DNA of 31,430 nucleotides, from contig CAZKBS010000021.1 of the NCBI GenBank assembly GCA_964551435.1, positions 1 to 31,430 of the forward strand. Direction: 5' to 3'. Source of the DNA: UBA2020 sp964551435. Lineage in GTDB: Bacteria > Pseudomonadota > Alphaproteobacteria > Micavibrionales > UBA2020. How positions within the stretch are numbered: the stretch's first letter is position 1; every line of letters begins with the position of its first letter. Made by a program: the position numbers and the translations under genes. Shown here piece after piece: positions 1 to 7,001 of this stretch. The notes beneath the pieces were generated by a model that worked only from the letters and a program-made list of their open reading frames with translations, was not told the origin of the DNA and did not search any database.

Positions 1-61
1 GCGGCGAAGCGCGAAAAAGAAAGAGCGGCGAAGCGCGAAAAAGAAAGAGCGGCGAAGCGCG
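1..61. repeat. 24-bp tandem repeat, about 2.5 copies
   Basis: The unit starts GCGGCGAAGCGCG and ends AAAAAGAAAGA. It occurs exactly at 1-24 and 25-48, and its first 13 bases recur at 49-61. The length is a multiple of three, so copy number could vary without shifting a reading frame. More copies may lie to the left of the window. Confidence 0.9.
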
Positions 62-72
62 GGACATTATGA
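1..72 (+). CDS. 3' end of an unidentified protein with Ala/Lys/Arg/Glu repeat tail (partial)
   Basis: Frame 1 reads through the 24-bp tandem repeat as AAKREKER, AAKREKER, AAKRGTL and stops at TGA 70-72. This would be a highly charged, probably helical C-terminus. The 5' part lies outside the window, so the protein cannot be identified. rpoC often precedes rpsL in proteobacteria, so an RpoC tail is possible, but nothing in these 23 residues proves it. The other two plus-strand frames are also open across the repeat and continue to about 181 and 195, so the choice of frame is an inference from its protein-like composition. Confidence 0.35.
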   Translation, partial: AAKREKERAAKREKERAAKRGTL

Positions 73-257
73 GCCGCCGCACGCGCAGTGCGTGCTTGGT
101 GAGGGATATTTTGAATGTCTACGGGGTGGGGCATTTTTTATCTCTTTCAGCTGGCGGTTTCATGGTTTCCGCAGCGGTTAGCCCTGCGGCGCTTTAGCTG
201 TTGGTGACGCGGCAGCAAGCTATCCATCAAATCCCGCGATTCCGAAGAACGAAATAA

Positions 258-274
258 TATGACCATATGTCATA
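258..274. promoter_or_regulatory. TATGAC-N5-GTCATA dyad, possible operator
   Basis: Arms TATGAC (258-263) and GTCATA (269-274) are perfect inverted repeats around CATAT. The size and spacing fit a dimeric DNA-binding protein, but no regulator can be named and the site is not next to an evident promoter. Chance is possible. Confidence 0.2.
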
Positions 275-325
275 AAGACCGTCAACTGATTTGTTGCGGC
301 GCAATCAAGGGAATGTGGGGGAGAA

Positions 326-418
326 GGTGGAAGACTGAACGACCCATATCAGAATTCGTTACGGTTGCTGCCTCTCGGCCCTGGCCGGATTGGCGATAGA
401 TATGCCCGCCAGTCTTCC
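326..418 (-). ncRNA. ffs: Signal recognition particle RNA (4.5S RNA), probable
   Basis: On the minus strand the sequence contains CAGG-GCC-GAGA-GGC-AGCA. This is the layout of the conserved SRP RNA apical domain: CAGG/AGCA symmetric loop, 3-bp stem, GNRA tetraloop, as in E. coli CAGG-UCC-GGAA-GGA-AGCA. This domain binds the Ffh M domain. Lower pairings are GGC (apart from one C.A mismatch) with ACC, CATATC with GATATG, and a 9-bp closing stem GGAAGACTG (418-410) with CAGTCTTCC (337-329), giving a rod of about 90 nt, close to the short bacterial form. A promoter ends 7 nt before G418. No U-tract terminator is visible, so the 3' end is approximate. Its place opposite the str operon is unusual, and the identification rests on motif and fold, not on a search. 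Confidence 0.72.
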
Positions 419-425
419 GGAGGTG

Positions 426-454
426 AATATGGGGGGATTCTGCCCCTGCGGCAA
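426..454 (-). promoter_or_regulatory. Promoter for the SRP RNA gene
   Basis: On the minus strand, TTGCCG (454-449) is followed after exactly 17 nt by CATATT (431-426). Each hexamer matches the sigma-70 consensus at about four of six positions. The predicted start, 7 nt further on at 418, coincides with the 5' base of the SRP RNA closing stem, which supports both calls. Confidence 0.5.
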
Positions 455-672
455 GTCCTTTCCGCAAGTGGCGAGAATCGAGAGAAGAATCGGGGACGGC
501 CTGTCCGGTATTCCGGCGGGGGACGGGCAGGCGTGTACCCCACATAGGTAATAATATTATAAAAATATCGTAAATTATGAAACTTAACAAAATTCCGATA
601 TTCTGTTTAATGCGAAAGCGGGGGCAATCTTCAAAAAACATAAAAAACCGCCGCCTGCCCCTCAAATAATGT

Positions 673-700
673 TTGACCCTTGGGAAGCGCATGATATATT
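673..700 (+). promoter_or_regulatory. Promoter of the str (rpsL) operon
   Basis: TTGACC at 673-678, a 16-nt spacer, then TATATT at 695-700 preceded by TG at 692-693, which makes an extended -10 element. Transcription should start near 707, leaving a leader of about 200 nt before rpsL. An AT-rich stretch lies 70-130 bp upstream. This is the best promoter match on the plus strand in the region. Confidence 0.7.
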
Positions 701-752
701 CCGCACGCTCTAAGGATGGGCTGGTAGTAGACATTTTGGTCTAGACGCAGTC

Positions 753-907
753 CGGTTTTTTAACCGTCTTTCACGGGAAAAGTGAAAGTTAGACTGATCG
801 ATGATCAGTATCCTGTCGTGTATTCGCTTTTGCGAACCGCAGGTTGTTTCCTTCTCATCCTCCAGACATCGAAGATTTAACTTTGTTGCAACAGAGAAGG
901 GCTATCA
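753..907 (+). promoter_or_regulatory. Structured rpsL leader with possible Shine-Dalgarno sequestration
   Basis: Three successive perfect inverted repeats lie in the predicted leader: CGGTT/AACCG (753-757, 762-766), CTTTCAC/GTGAAAG (768-774, 782-788) and ACTGATC/GATCAGT (793-799, 803-809). Further on, CCTTCTC (850-856) is fully complementary to GAGAAGG (894-900), which is the ribosome binding site of rpsL, and TGTTGCAACA (884-893) is a small palindrome just before it. The layout would allow translational control of rpsL; that is inference. Confidence 0.45.
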
Positions 908-1279
908 ATGCCAACGTATAACCAACCCGCCCGCAAAGGCCGCAAACGGCACCGCGCGAAAAAGAAAAACGCCGATTTGCAGGGTAACCCGCAAAAACGC
1001 GGCGTGTGCACGCGCGTCTACACCACGACGCCGAAAAAGCCGAACTCCGCGCTTCGTAAAGTCGCCCGTGTTCGCATGGTCAACGGCCGTGAAGCAACCT
1101 GCTACATCCCCGGTATCGGTCACAACCTGCAGGAACACTCTGTTGTTCTGGTGCGTGGCGGCCGTGTGAAAGACTTGCCGGGTGTTCGCTACAAAATCAT
1201 CCGCGGCGCACTGGATACTCAGGGCGTTGATAAACGTAAACAGGCTCGCTCCCGCTATGGCGCGAAGCGTCCGAAATAA
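908..1279 (+). CDS. rpsL: Small ribosomal subunit protein S12
   Basis: S12 lies at the decoding centre of the 30S subunit and affects tRNA selection and streptomycin response. At 123 residues it is the usual length. The conserved segment TPKKPNSALRKVARVR and the later PGVRYKIIRG are intact; the first contains the lysine (PKKPNS) altered in streptomycin-resistant mutants elsewhere, here the wild-type form. ATG 908 follows GAGAAGG at 894-900. It is the first gene of the str group, 22 nt before rpsG. That gap is much shorter than the E. coli rpsL-rpsG gap where S7 binds, so an S7 control site of that type is not evident. Confidence 0.98.
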   Translation: MPTYNQPARKGRKRHRAKKKNADLQGNPQKRGVCTRVYTTTPKKPNSALRKVARVRMVNGREATCYIPGIGHNLQEHSVVLVRGGRVKDLPGVRYKIIRGALDTQGVDKRKQARSRYGAKRPK

Positions 1280-1301
1280 GTTTAAAAGAGGTTTATAAGA
1301 C

Positions 1302-1772
1302 ATGTCTCGTCGTCACTCGGCTAAAAAACGCGAAGTTCTGCCAGATCCGAAGTTCAACAACGTCGTTGTTGCGAAATTCATGAACTGCATCATGGAATCC
1401 GGCAAGAAATCCGTTGCTGAAAACATCGTCTACGGTGCGTTCGATATCATCGCTGCCAAAACGAAAACGGATCCCGTTGCGTTCTTCCTTGAAGTTCTCG
1501 ACAAGGTAAAGCCGTCGGTAGAAGTCAAATCCCGCCGTGTCGGTGGTGCGACCTATCAGGTTCCGGTCGAAGTTCGTCCGAACCGCGCAATGGCGATGGC
1601 GATGCGCTGGCTGAAAGACGCTGCGTCCAACCGCAACGACAAGACCATGGATGCCAAACTGGCGTCCGAGCTGATGGATGCGCACAACGAGCGTGGCGCT
1701 GCCGTCAAAAAACGCGAAGATACGCACAAAATGGCCGAAGCAAACAAGGCCTTCGCGCACTTCCGCTGGTAA
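1302..1772 (+). CDS. rpsG: Small ribosomal subunit protein S7
   Basis: S7 nucleates assembly of the 30S head on the 3' domain of 16S rRNA and lines the E site. The 156-residue product begins MSRRHSAKKREVLPDPKF and contains the conserved stretch VGGATYQVPVEVRP, both typical of bacterial S7. It starts 22 nt after rpsL with AGAGG upstream of ATG 1302 and is followed 24 nt later by fusA, so it is almost certainly co-transcribed within the str operon. No truncation or unusual extension is visible. Confidence 0.98.
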   Translation: MSRRHSAKKREVLPDPKFNNVVVAKFMNCIMESGKKSVAENIVYGAFDIIAAKTKTDPVAFFLEVLDKVKPSVEVKSRRVGGATYQVPVEVRPNRAMAMAMRWLKDAASNRNDKTMDAKLASELMDAHNERGAAVKKREDTHKMAEANKAFAHFRW

Positions 1773-1796
1773 TAGGTTTAAGGGGAATTATTCATT

Positions 1797-3881
1797 ATGG
1801 CTGAAGTCAAGAAATATCCGCTCGAGCGTTATCGTAACATTGGCATCATGGCGCACATTGATGCCGGCAAAACGACCACGACCGAACGCATTCTGTACTA
1901 CACCGGCAAATCGCACAAAATCGGTGAAGTGCATGAAGGCGCCGCGACCATGGACTGGATGGAGCAGGAGCAGGAACGTGGTATCACCATTACCTCTGCT
2001 GCGACGACCTGCTTCTGGCAAGACCACCGCATCAACATCATCGACACCCCCGGCCACGTTGACTTCACGATTGAAGTTGAACGCTCGCTGCGCGTCCTTG
2101 ATGGTGCCGTCACCGTATTCGACTCCGTTGCCGGCGTTGAGCCGCAGTCTGAAACCGTCTGGCGTCAGGCTGACAAATACGGCGTTCCCCGTATTTGCTA
2201 CGTCAACAAAATGGACCGCACCGGCGCGAACTTCTACCGTACCGTTGACATGATCGTTGACCGCCTTGGCGCGGTTCCGATGCCGATCCAGCTGCCGATC
2301 GGTTCCGAAGCTGACTTCGTCGGTCTCGTCGACCTTTTGAAAATGAAAGCCATCATCTGGAAGGGTGATGACCTCGGCGCTGCGTACTCCGAAGAAGAAA
2401 TCCCGGCTGACCTCGTCGAGAAAGCGAAAGAATACCGCACCAAGCTGGTAGAACTCGCTGTCGAGATGGACGACGCCGCTATGGAAGCTTATCTGAGTGG
2501 CGAAGAGCCCTCGATCGAGCTTTTGAAGAAGTGCATCCGCAAAGGTACGATCGCTTACAAATTCGTACCCGTTCTGTGCGGCTCTTCCTTCAAGAACAAA
2601 GGCGTTCAGACCATGCTGGACGCGGTTATCGATTATCTGCCGTCGCCGCTTGACATGCCTGTCAACGAAGGCACGCTGCCGGGTGATGCAGAAACGGTTG
2701 TCCAGCGCAAGGCAGACCCTGCCGAGCCCTTCGCCGGTCTCGCATTCAAAATCATGAACGACCCCTTCGTCGGTTCGCTGACCTTCGTTCGTATCTACTC
2801 CGGTACGCTCGAAAGCGGCTCCTATGTCATTAACTCCGTTAAAGACAAAAAAGAGCGCATCGGCCGTATGCTTCTGATGCATGCGAACAACCGCGAAGAA
2901 ATCAAAACGGCATCTGCCGGCGACATCGTTGCGCTGGTGGGCATGAAAGACACCACCACGGGTGACACGCTGTGTGATCCCGACAAGCAGGTGGTTCTGG
3001 AACGCATGACCTTCCCCGAGCCGGTTATCTCCATCGCTGTCGAACCGAAATCAAAAGCGGATCAGGAGAAAATGGGTATGGCGCTGGCACGTCTGGTGGC
3101 GGAAGATCCGTCTCTGCGCGTCAACTCCGACCAGGAATCCGGTCAGACCATTCTGCGCGGCATGGGTGAACTTCACCTCGAGATCATCGTCGACCGTATG
3201 AAGCGCGAATTCAAAGTCGAAGCCAACGTCGGTGCGCCACAGGTTGCATACCGCGAAACCATCACCAAAACGGCTGAAGTCGACTACACGCACAAAAAAC
3301 AGTCGGGTGGTTCGGGTCAGTTCGCCCGCGTAGTTATCCGCTTTGAGCCCGGTGAGGTCGGCAGCGGATTCGTTTTCGAAACCGACATCACCGGCGGTTC
3401 GGTTCCCAAAGAATACATCCCCGGCGTTGAAAAGGGCCTTGAGAGTGCAAAAGAAAACGGTGTTATCGCCGGCTTCCCCTGCATCGACTTCAAAGCGACC
3501 CTGTTCGACGGTGCCTACCATGACGTGGACTCTTCCGCGTTGGCGTTCGAGATCGCTGCCCGTGCAGCGTTCCGCGAAGGTCTGCCGAAAGCAAAACCCG
3601 TCCTGCTGGAACCGGTGATGAAAGTCGAAGTCGTCACCCCCGAAGACTACATGGGCGACGTCATCGGCGACCTGAACAGCCGTCGCGGTCAGGTGGGCAG
3701 CATGGACAGCCGTGGTAACGCGCGCGTTATCACTGCGATGGTTCCGCTGGCCAACATGTTCGGCTACATCAACACGCTGCGCTCGATGAGCCAGGGCCGT
3801 GCCCAGTATTCGATGGAATTCCATCACTACGAGCAGGTACCGCAGGCGATCGCAGACGAAGTGAAGGCCAAAATGGCGTAA
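1797..3881 (+). CDS. fusA: Translation elongation factor G
   Basis: EF-G is the GTPase that drives ribosomal translocation and, with RRF, ribosome recycling. The 694-residue length fits the family. GTP-binding motifs are intact: AHIDAGKT (residues 19-26), RGITI (61-65), DTPGH (83-87) and NKMD (137-140). Domains II-V follow, with the domain IV segment near YTHKKQSGGSGQFARV and the C-terminal LRSMSQGRAQYSMEF. ATG 1797 follows AAGGGGAA and lies 24 nt after rpsG. It is the only EF-G gene seen here. Codon use matches neighbouring, highly expressed genes. Confidence 0.99.
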   Translation: MAEVKKYPLERYRNIGIMAHIDAGKTTTTERILYYTGKSHKIGEVHEGAATMDWMEQEQERGITITSAATTCFWQDHRINIIDTPGHVDFTIEVERSLRVLDGAVTVFDSVAGVEPQSETVWRQADKYGVPRICYVNKMDRTGANFYRTVDMIVDRLGAVPMPIQLPIGSEADFVGLVDLLKMKAIIWKGDDLGAAYSEEEIPADLVEKAKEYRTKLVELAVEMDDAAMEAYLSGEEPSIELLKKCIRKGTIAYKFVPVLCGSSFKNKGVQTMLDAVIDYLPSPLDMPVNEGTLPGDAETVVQRKADPAEPFAGLAFKIMNDPFVGSLTFVRIYSGTLESGSYVINSVKDKKERIGRMLLMHANNREEIKTASAGDIVALVGMKDTTTGDTLCDPDKQVVLERMTFPEPVISIAVEPKSKADQEKMGMALARLVAEDPSLRVNSDQESGQTILRGMGELHLEIIVDRMKREFKVEANVGAPQVAYRETITKTAEVDYTHKKQSGGSGQFARVVIRFEPGEVGSGFVFETDITGGSVPKEYIPGVEKGLESAKENGVIAGFPCIDFKATLFDGAYHDVDSSALAFEIAARAAFREGLPKAKPVLLEPVMKVEVVTPEDYMGDVIGDLNSRRGQVGSMDSRGNARVITAMVPLANMFGYINTLRSMSQGRAQYSMEFHHYEQVPQAIADEVKAKMA

Positions 3882-3911
3882 GCCGTTGAGTGACTAAACG
3901 GCATTGCCGTT
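3882..3911 (+). promoter_or_regulatory. Mutually exclusive hairpins between fusA and tuf
   Basis: GCCGTT (3882-3887) can pair with AACGGC (3897-3902), but the same AACGGC can pair instead with GCCGTT (3906-3911) through a 3-nt loop. The first segment directly follows the fusA stop codon. Only one stem can form at a time, so this could be a switch or a partial attenuator before tuf; no U-tract follows. Confidence 0.35.
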
Positions 3912-3977
3912 AACTGAATTGAAACTGAAAAAAGACTAAATAAATAACTCGCTTAAATCCAAGGAAGGAATGACAAG

Positions 3978-5168
3978 ATGGCTAAAGGCAAGTTTGAACG
4001 CAACAAACCGCACGTGAACATCGGCACCATCGGTCACGTTGACCATGGCAAAACCTCGCTCACCGCGGCAATCACCAAAGTTCTGTCCGAGCAGGGCAAA
4101 GCTGAATTCAAAGCTTACGACCAGATCGACGGCGCGCCGGAAGAGCGTGAACGTGGCATTACGATCTCGACCGCTCCCGTCGAGTACGAGACCGACAACC
4201 GCCACTACGCACACGTCGACTGCCCCGGCCACGCAGACTACGTGAAGAACATGATCACGGGTGCTGCACAGATGGACGGCGCTATCCTCGTCGTTTCCGC
4301 TGCCGACGGCCCGATGCCGCAAACGCGCGAGCACATCCTGCTGGCACGCCAGGTTGGCGTTCCCTCGCTGGTCGTGTTCCTCAACAAGTGCGACATGGTT
4401 GACGATGCTGAACTGCTGGACCTCGTTGAAATGGAAGTCCGCGAACTGCTCAGCAAATACAACTTCCCTGGCGATGACATCCCCTTCGTAAAAGGTTCCG
4501 CTCTGTGCGCCCTCGAAGGCAAGTCTCCCGAACTGGGCAAAGACGCTATCATGAAGCTGATGGAAGCTGTTGACACCTACATCCCGACCCCGGCACGTCC
4601 GAAAGACAAGCCGTTCCTGATGCCGGTTGAGGACGTGTTCTCGATCTCCGGCCGTGGTACGGTTTGCACGGGCCGTGTTGAGCAAGGCATCATCAAAGTT
4701 GGTGAAGAAGTTGAAATCGTTGGCCTGCGTCCGACGACCAAAACGACCATCACCGGCGTTGAAATGTTCCGCAAACTCCTCGATCAGGGTGAGGCTGGCG
4801 ACAACATCGGTGCGCTGCTGCGTGGTACGAAGCGTGAAGAAGTCGAGCGTGGCCAAGTTCTGGCTGCTCCCGGCTCCATCAAGCCGCACACGAAGTTCAA
4901 AGCAGAAGCTTACGTTCTCACCAAAGACGAAGGTGGCCGTCACACGCCCTTCTTCACCAACTATCGTCCCCAGTTCTACTTCCGTACGACGGACGTTACC
5001 GGCATCGTTCACCTGCCGGAAGGTGTCGAGATGGTTATGCCTGGCGACAACGTCACGATGGACGTTGAACTGATCGCTCCGATCGCCATGGACGAAGGTC
5101 TGCGCTTCGCAATTCGCGAAGGTGGCCGTACCGTCGGTGCCGGCGTCGTTGCGAAAATCGTTGAGTAA
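3978..5168 (+). CDS. tuf: Translation elongation factor Tu
   Basis: EF-Tu carries aminoacyl-tRNA to the ribosomal A site as a GTP complex. The 396-residue product shows GHVDHGKT (19-26), RGITI (59-63), DCPGH (81-85) and NKCD (136-139), then beta-barrel domains 2 and 3 ending GAGVVAKIVE. AAGGAAGGA precedes ATG 3978. The 96-nt gap after fusA is long for this cluster and AT-rich, with TTGAAA at 3919-3924, so a separate tuf promoter is possible, although no good -10 hexamer is seen. Only one tuf copy lies in the window; many alphaproteobacteria have a second copy elsewhere. Confidence 0.99.
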   Translation: MAKGKFERNKPHVNIGTIGHVDHGKTSLTAAITKVLSEQGKAEFKAYDQIDGAPEERERGITISTAPVEYETDNRHYAHVDCPGHADYVKNMITGAAQMDGAILVVSAADGPMPQTREHILLARQVGVPSLVVFLNKCDMVDDAELLDLVEMEVRELLSKYNFPGDDIPFVKGSALCALEGKSPELGKDAIMKLMEAVDTYIPTPARPKDKPFLMPVEDVFSISGRGTVCTGRVEQGIIKVGEEVEIVGLRPTTKTTITGVEMFRKLLDQGEAGDNIGALLRGTKREEVERGQVLAAPGSIKPHTKFKAEAYVLTKDEGGRHTPFFTNYRPQFYFRTTDVTGIVHLPEGVEMVMPGDNVTMDVELIAPIAMDEGLRFAIREGGRTVGAGVVAKIVE

Positions 5169-5187
5169 CGACTAAATTTCCGCTGTC

Positions 5188-5212
5188 GCCCCGCCGCCGC
5201 AAGCGGCGGGGC
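5188..5212 (+). promoter_or_regulatory. Strong GC hairpin between tuf and rpsJ
   Basis: A perfect 10-bp stem, GCCCCGCCGC (5188-5197) with GCGGCGGGGC (5203-5212), closes a CGCAA loop. No run of T follows on either strand, so it is not a standard intrinsic terminator. It marks the str/S10 boundary and could protect or process mRNA ends, or act with a factor. Confidence 0.55.
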
Positions 5213-5249
5213 AGGCACGGAGAAAAAAGAGAATAAAAGGTAGGATACA

Positions 5250-5558
5250 ATGGAAGCGCAAAACATCCGGGTTAGACTTCGTGCATACGACCACCGAGTC
5301 CTCGATCAGTCGACGAAGGAAATCGTAAACACGGCGAAAAGAACAGGCGCAGAAGTGCGCGGCCCGATTCCGCTGCCGACGCGAATTGAAAAATTCACGG
5401 TTCTGCGCTCGCCGCACGTGGATAAGAAATCCCGCGAACAGTTTGAAATGCGGACGCACAAGCGTCTGCTGGACATCGTAAACCCGACCCCGCAGACCAT
5501 CGACGCGCTGATGAAGCTCGATCTCGCGGCCGGCGTTGACGTCGAAATCAAGCTCTAA
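5250..5558 (+). CDS. rpsJ: Small ribosomal subunit protein S10
   Basis: S10 belongs to the 30S head and also acts as NusE in transcription antitermination. The 102-residue product starts MEAQNIRVRLRAYDHRVLDQS and contains the conserved stretches GPIPLPT and RSPHVDKKSREQFEMRTHKR. AAAAGGTAGGA precedes ATG 5250. It opens the S10 group 81 nt after tuf, separated from it by a strong hairpin. The next gene, rplC, follows after a short structured gap. Confidence 0.98.
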   Translation: MEAQNIRVRLRAYDHRVLDQSTKEIVNTAKRTGAEVRGPIPLPTRIEKFTVLRSPHVDKKSREQFEMRTHKRLLDIVNPTPQTIDALMKLDLAAGVDVEIKL

Positions 5559-5570
5559 AAAGGAATAATC

Positions 5571-5600
5571 CGCGCTGACGGGAAATGATCTGGCAGCGCG
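5571..5600 (+). other. Hairpin in the rpsJ-rplC gap
   Basis: CGCGCTG (5571-5577) pairs with CAGCGCG (5594-5600) around a 16-nt loop. It lies between the rpsJ stop and the rplC ribosome binding site. A role in mRNA stability or in control by a ribosomal protein is possible but untested. Confidence 0.4.
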
Positions 5601-5634
5601 CGGCTTGAAAGTTAAGAAAGTAAGGACCAAAAAA

Positions 5635-6360
5635 ATGCGTACCGGTTTGATTGCACAAAAGCTCGGCATGTCCCGCGTATTCGATGCGGAAGGCAAACAC
5701 GTTCCCGTGACCGTGCTGAAGATGGACCAATGCCAAGTCGTCGCCGTACAAACCCAGGAAAAGAACGGCTATACGTCTGTTCAGCTGGGTGCGGGCGAGA
5801 AAAAGGCGAAAAACGTCTCCCAAGGCGAGCGTGGCCACTTTGCGAAAGCGAAAGTAGAGCCCAAAGCGAAAGTCGCTGAATTCCGCGTGAGCGAAGATGC
5901 CTTACTCGAAGTCGGCGCCGAGCTGTGCGTCAGCCACTTCATCCCCGGCCAGTTCGTCGATATCACCGGTATCACGCTCGGTAAAGGTTACCAGGGTGTT
6001 ATGAAACGCTGGAACTTCGGCGGCCTGCGCGCAACGCACGGTGTGTCGGTTTCCCACCGTTCCCCCGGTTCGACCGGTCAGCGCCAGTCTCCCGGCCGCG
6101 TTTTCAAAAACAAGAAAATGGCGGGTCACATGGGTAACGTTCAGCGTACGATCCAGAACCTGCGCGTGGTGGAAGTTCACCCCGAACAAGGCCTGATCGT
6201 TGTTGAAGGTGCAGTACCGGGCCACAAAGGCGCTTGGCTGACGATTAAAGACGCCGTCAAAAAGCCCCTGCCGAAAGAAGCACCGCAGCCCGCCGGCCTC
6301 AAAGGCAAGGCACCTGCTGCTGCCGAAGCGCCGGCTGAAGCTGCCGAAGCGCAGGCATAA
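5635..6360 (+). CDS. rplC: Large ribosomal subunit protein L3
   Basis: L3 is an early 50S assembly protein near the peptidyl transferase centre. I chose ATG 5635 because MRTGLIAQKLGMSRVF is the normal family start and TAAGGA lies just upstream; the in-frame TTG at 5605 would add ten unconserved residues. The conserved SHRSPGSTGQRQSPGRVFKNKKMAGHMG region is present at about residues 148-175. The 241-residue protein has an extra C-terminal tail rich in Ala, Pro and Glu from about residue 210. Unlike the tails on L22, L29 and L30, this one is acidic rather than basic. Confidence 0.97.
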   Translation: MRTGLIAQKLGMSRVFDAEGKHVPVTVLKMDQCQVVAVQTQEKNGYTSVQLGAGEKKAKNVSQGERGHFAKAKVEPKAKVAEFRVSEDALLEVGAELCVSHFIPGQFVDITGITLGKGYQGVMKRWNFGGLRATHGVSVSHRSPGSTGQRQSPGRVFKNKKMAGHMGNVQRTIQNLRVVEVHPEQGLIVVEGAVPGHKGAWLTIKDAVKKPLPKEAPQPAGLKGKAPAAAEAPAEAAEAQA

Positions 6361-6383
6361 GAGAATAGGGAAGGAATGGAACG

Positions 6384-7001
6384 ATGAAAGTCGCCGTTAA
6401 AACACTCGAAAACAAGCAAGCTGGTGACATTGAACTCAGCGATGCAATCTTCGGCCTGGAACCCCGTGCCGACGTCCTGCACCGCATGGTCAACTGGCAG
6501 CTGGCAAAACGCCGCTCCGGCAACCACAAAACCAAAGGTGTCAGCGAAATCAGCGGCACCGGCAAAAAGCCGTTTAAGCAAAAAGGTACGGGCCATGCCC
6601 GCGCCGGTTCGCTGCGCAACGCCCAGCACCGCACCGGTGCGGTGATTTTCGGCCCCGTTGTCCGCGACCACGCGCATGACATGCCGAAAGCCGTCCGCAA
6701 GCTGGCGCTGAAAGTTGCCCTGTCGGCAAAGCAAAAAGAAGGCAAGCTCATCGTTATCGATGCGGCGAAATCTTCCAGCCACAAAACGAAAGATATGGTG
6801 AAGGCTCTGACCACGCTCGGCCTGACCTCCGCGCTCATCATTGATGAAACGCTGGACCAGAACTTCTTCCGCGCTGTGCGCAACATCCCGCTCATCGACG
6901 TTCTGCCCCAGAAAGGCATCAACGTTTACGACATTCTGCGCCGTGACACTCTCGTCCTGACGAAAGAAGCGGTTGCTCAACTGGAGGCTCGCCTGAAATG
7001 A
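6384..7001 (+). CDS. rplD: Large ribosomal subunit protein L4
   Basis: L4 lines the peptide exit tunnel; in E. coli it also represses the S10 operon. The product has 205 residues, normal for the family, and contains the conserved exit-tunnel loop region KPFKQKGTGHARAGSLR (about residues 63-79). AAGGAATGG precedes ATG 6384. The stop codon overlaps the start of rplW by four bases (ATGA at 6998-7001), so translation of the two is probably coupled. Whether L4 autoregulation operates here cannot be told: no E. coli-type S10 leader was recognised. Confidence 0.97.
   Translation: MKVAVKTLENKQAGDIELSDAIFGLEPRADVLHRMVNWQLAKRRSGNHKTKGVSEISGTGKKPFKQKGTGHARAGSLRNAQHRTGAVIFGPVVRDHAHDMPKAVRKLALKVALSAKQKEGKLIVIDAAKSSSHKTKDMVKALTTLGLTSALIIDETLDQNFFRAVRNIPLIDVLPQKGINVYDILRRDTLVLTKEAVAQLEARLK

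Larger units (their letters stand above)
73..907. other. 835-bp region before rpsL without a protein gene
   Basis: I see no credible protein gene here. From left to right it holds a small hairpin (79-84 with 90-95), a hairpin at 169-174/184-189, a dyad at 258-274, the probable SRP RNA on the minus strand (326-418) with promoter elements at 426-454, an AT-rich stretch at about 541-606, the rpsL promoter (673-700) and a structured leader (753-907). The 150-codon minus-strand frame across 282-734 covers both the RNA gene and the rpsL promoter and looks like no known protein. Confidence 0.6.

Noticed and set aside
169..189. Hairpin CCGCAG/CTGCGG, considered as the terminator of the upstream gene.
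   Set aside because: The T content after it is too low and it lies 100 nt beyond the presumed stop.
186..230. A D-arm-like stretch, considered as part of a tRNA.
   Set aside because: No T-loop GTTCGA, no acceptor stem and no anticodon arm could be placed on either strand.
429..551. A 40-codon plus-strand frame with a strong GGAGGTG binding site before ATG 429, encoding a CPCGK motif.
   Set aside because: The apparent binding site and start are the complement of the SRP RNA promoter and 5' end; the frame is short and the sequence is better explained by the RNA gene.
282..734. A 150-codon minus-strand frame.
   Set aside because: It covers the rpsL promoter and the SRP RNA, has mixed composition and resembles no protein family.
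1788..2882. Long minus-strand frames opposite fusA (and similar ones opposite tuf, rplB, rplX-rplE and rpoA).
   Set aside because: They mirror highly biased codon use on the coding strand; the plus-strand products are certain.
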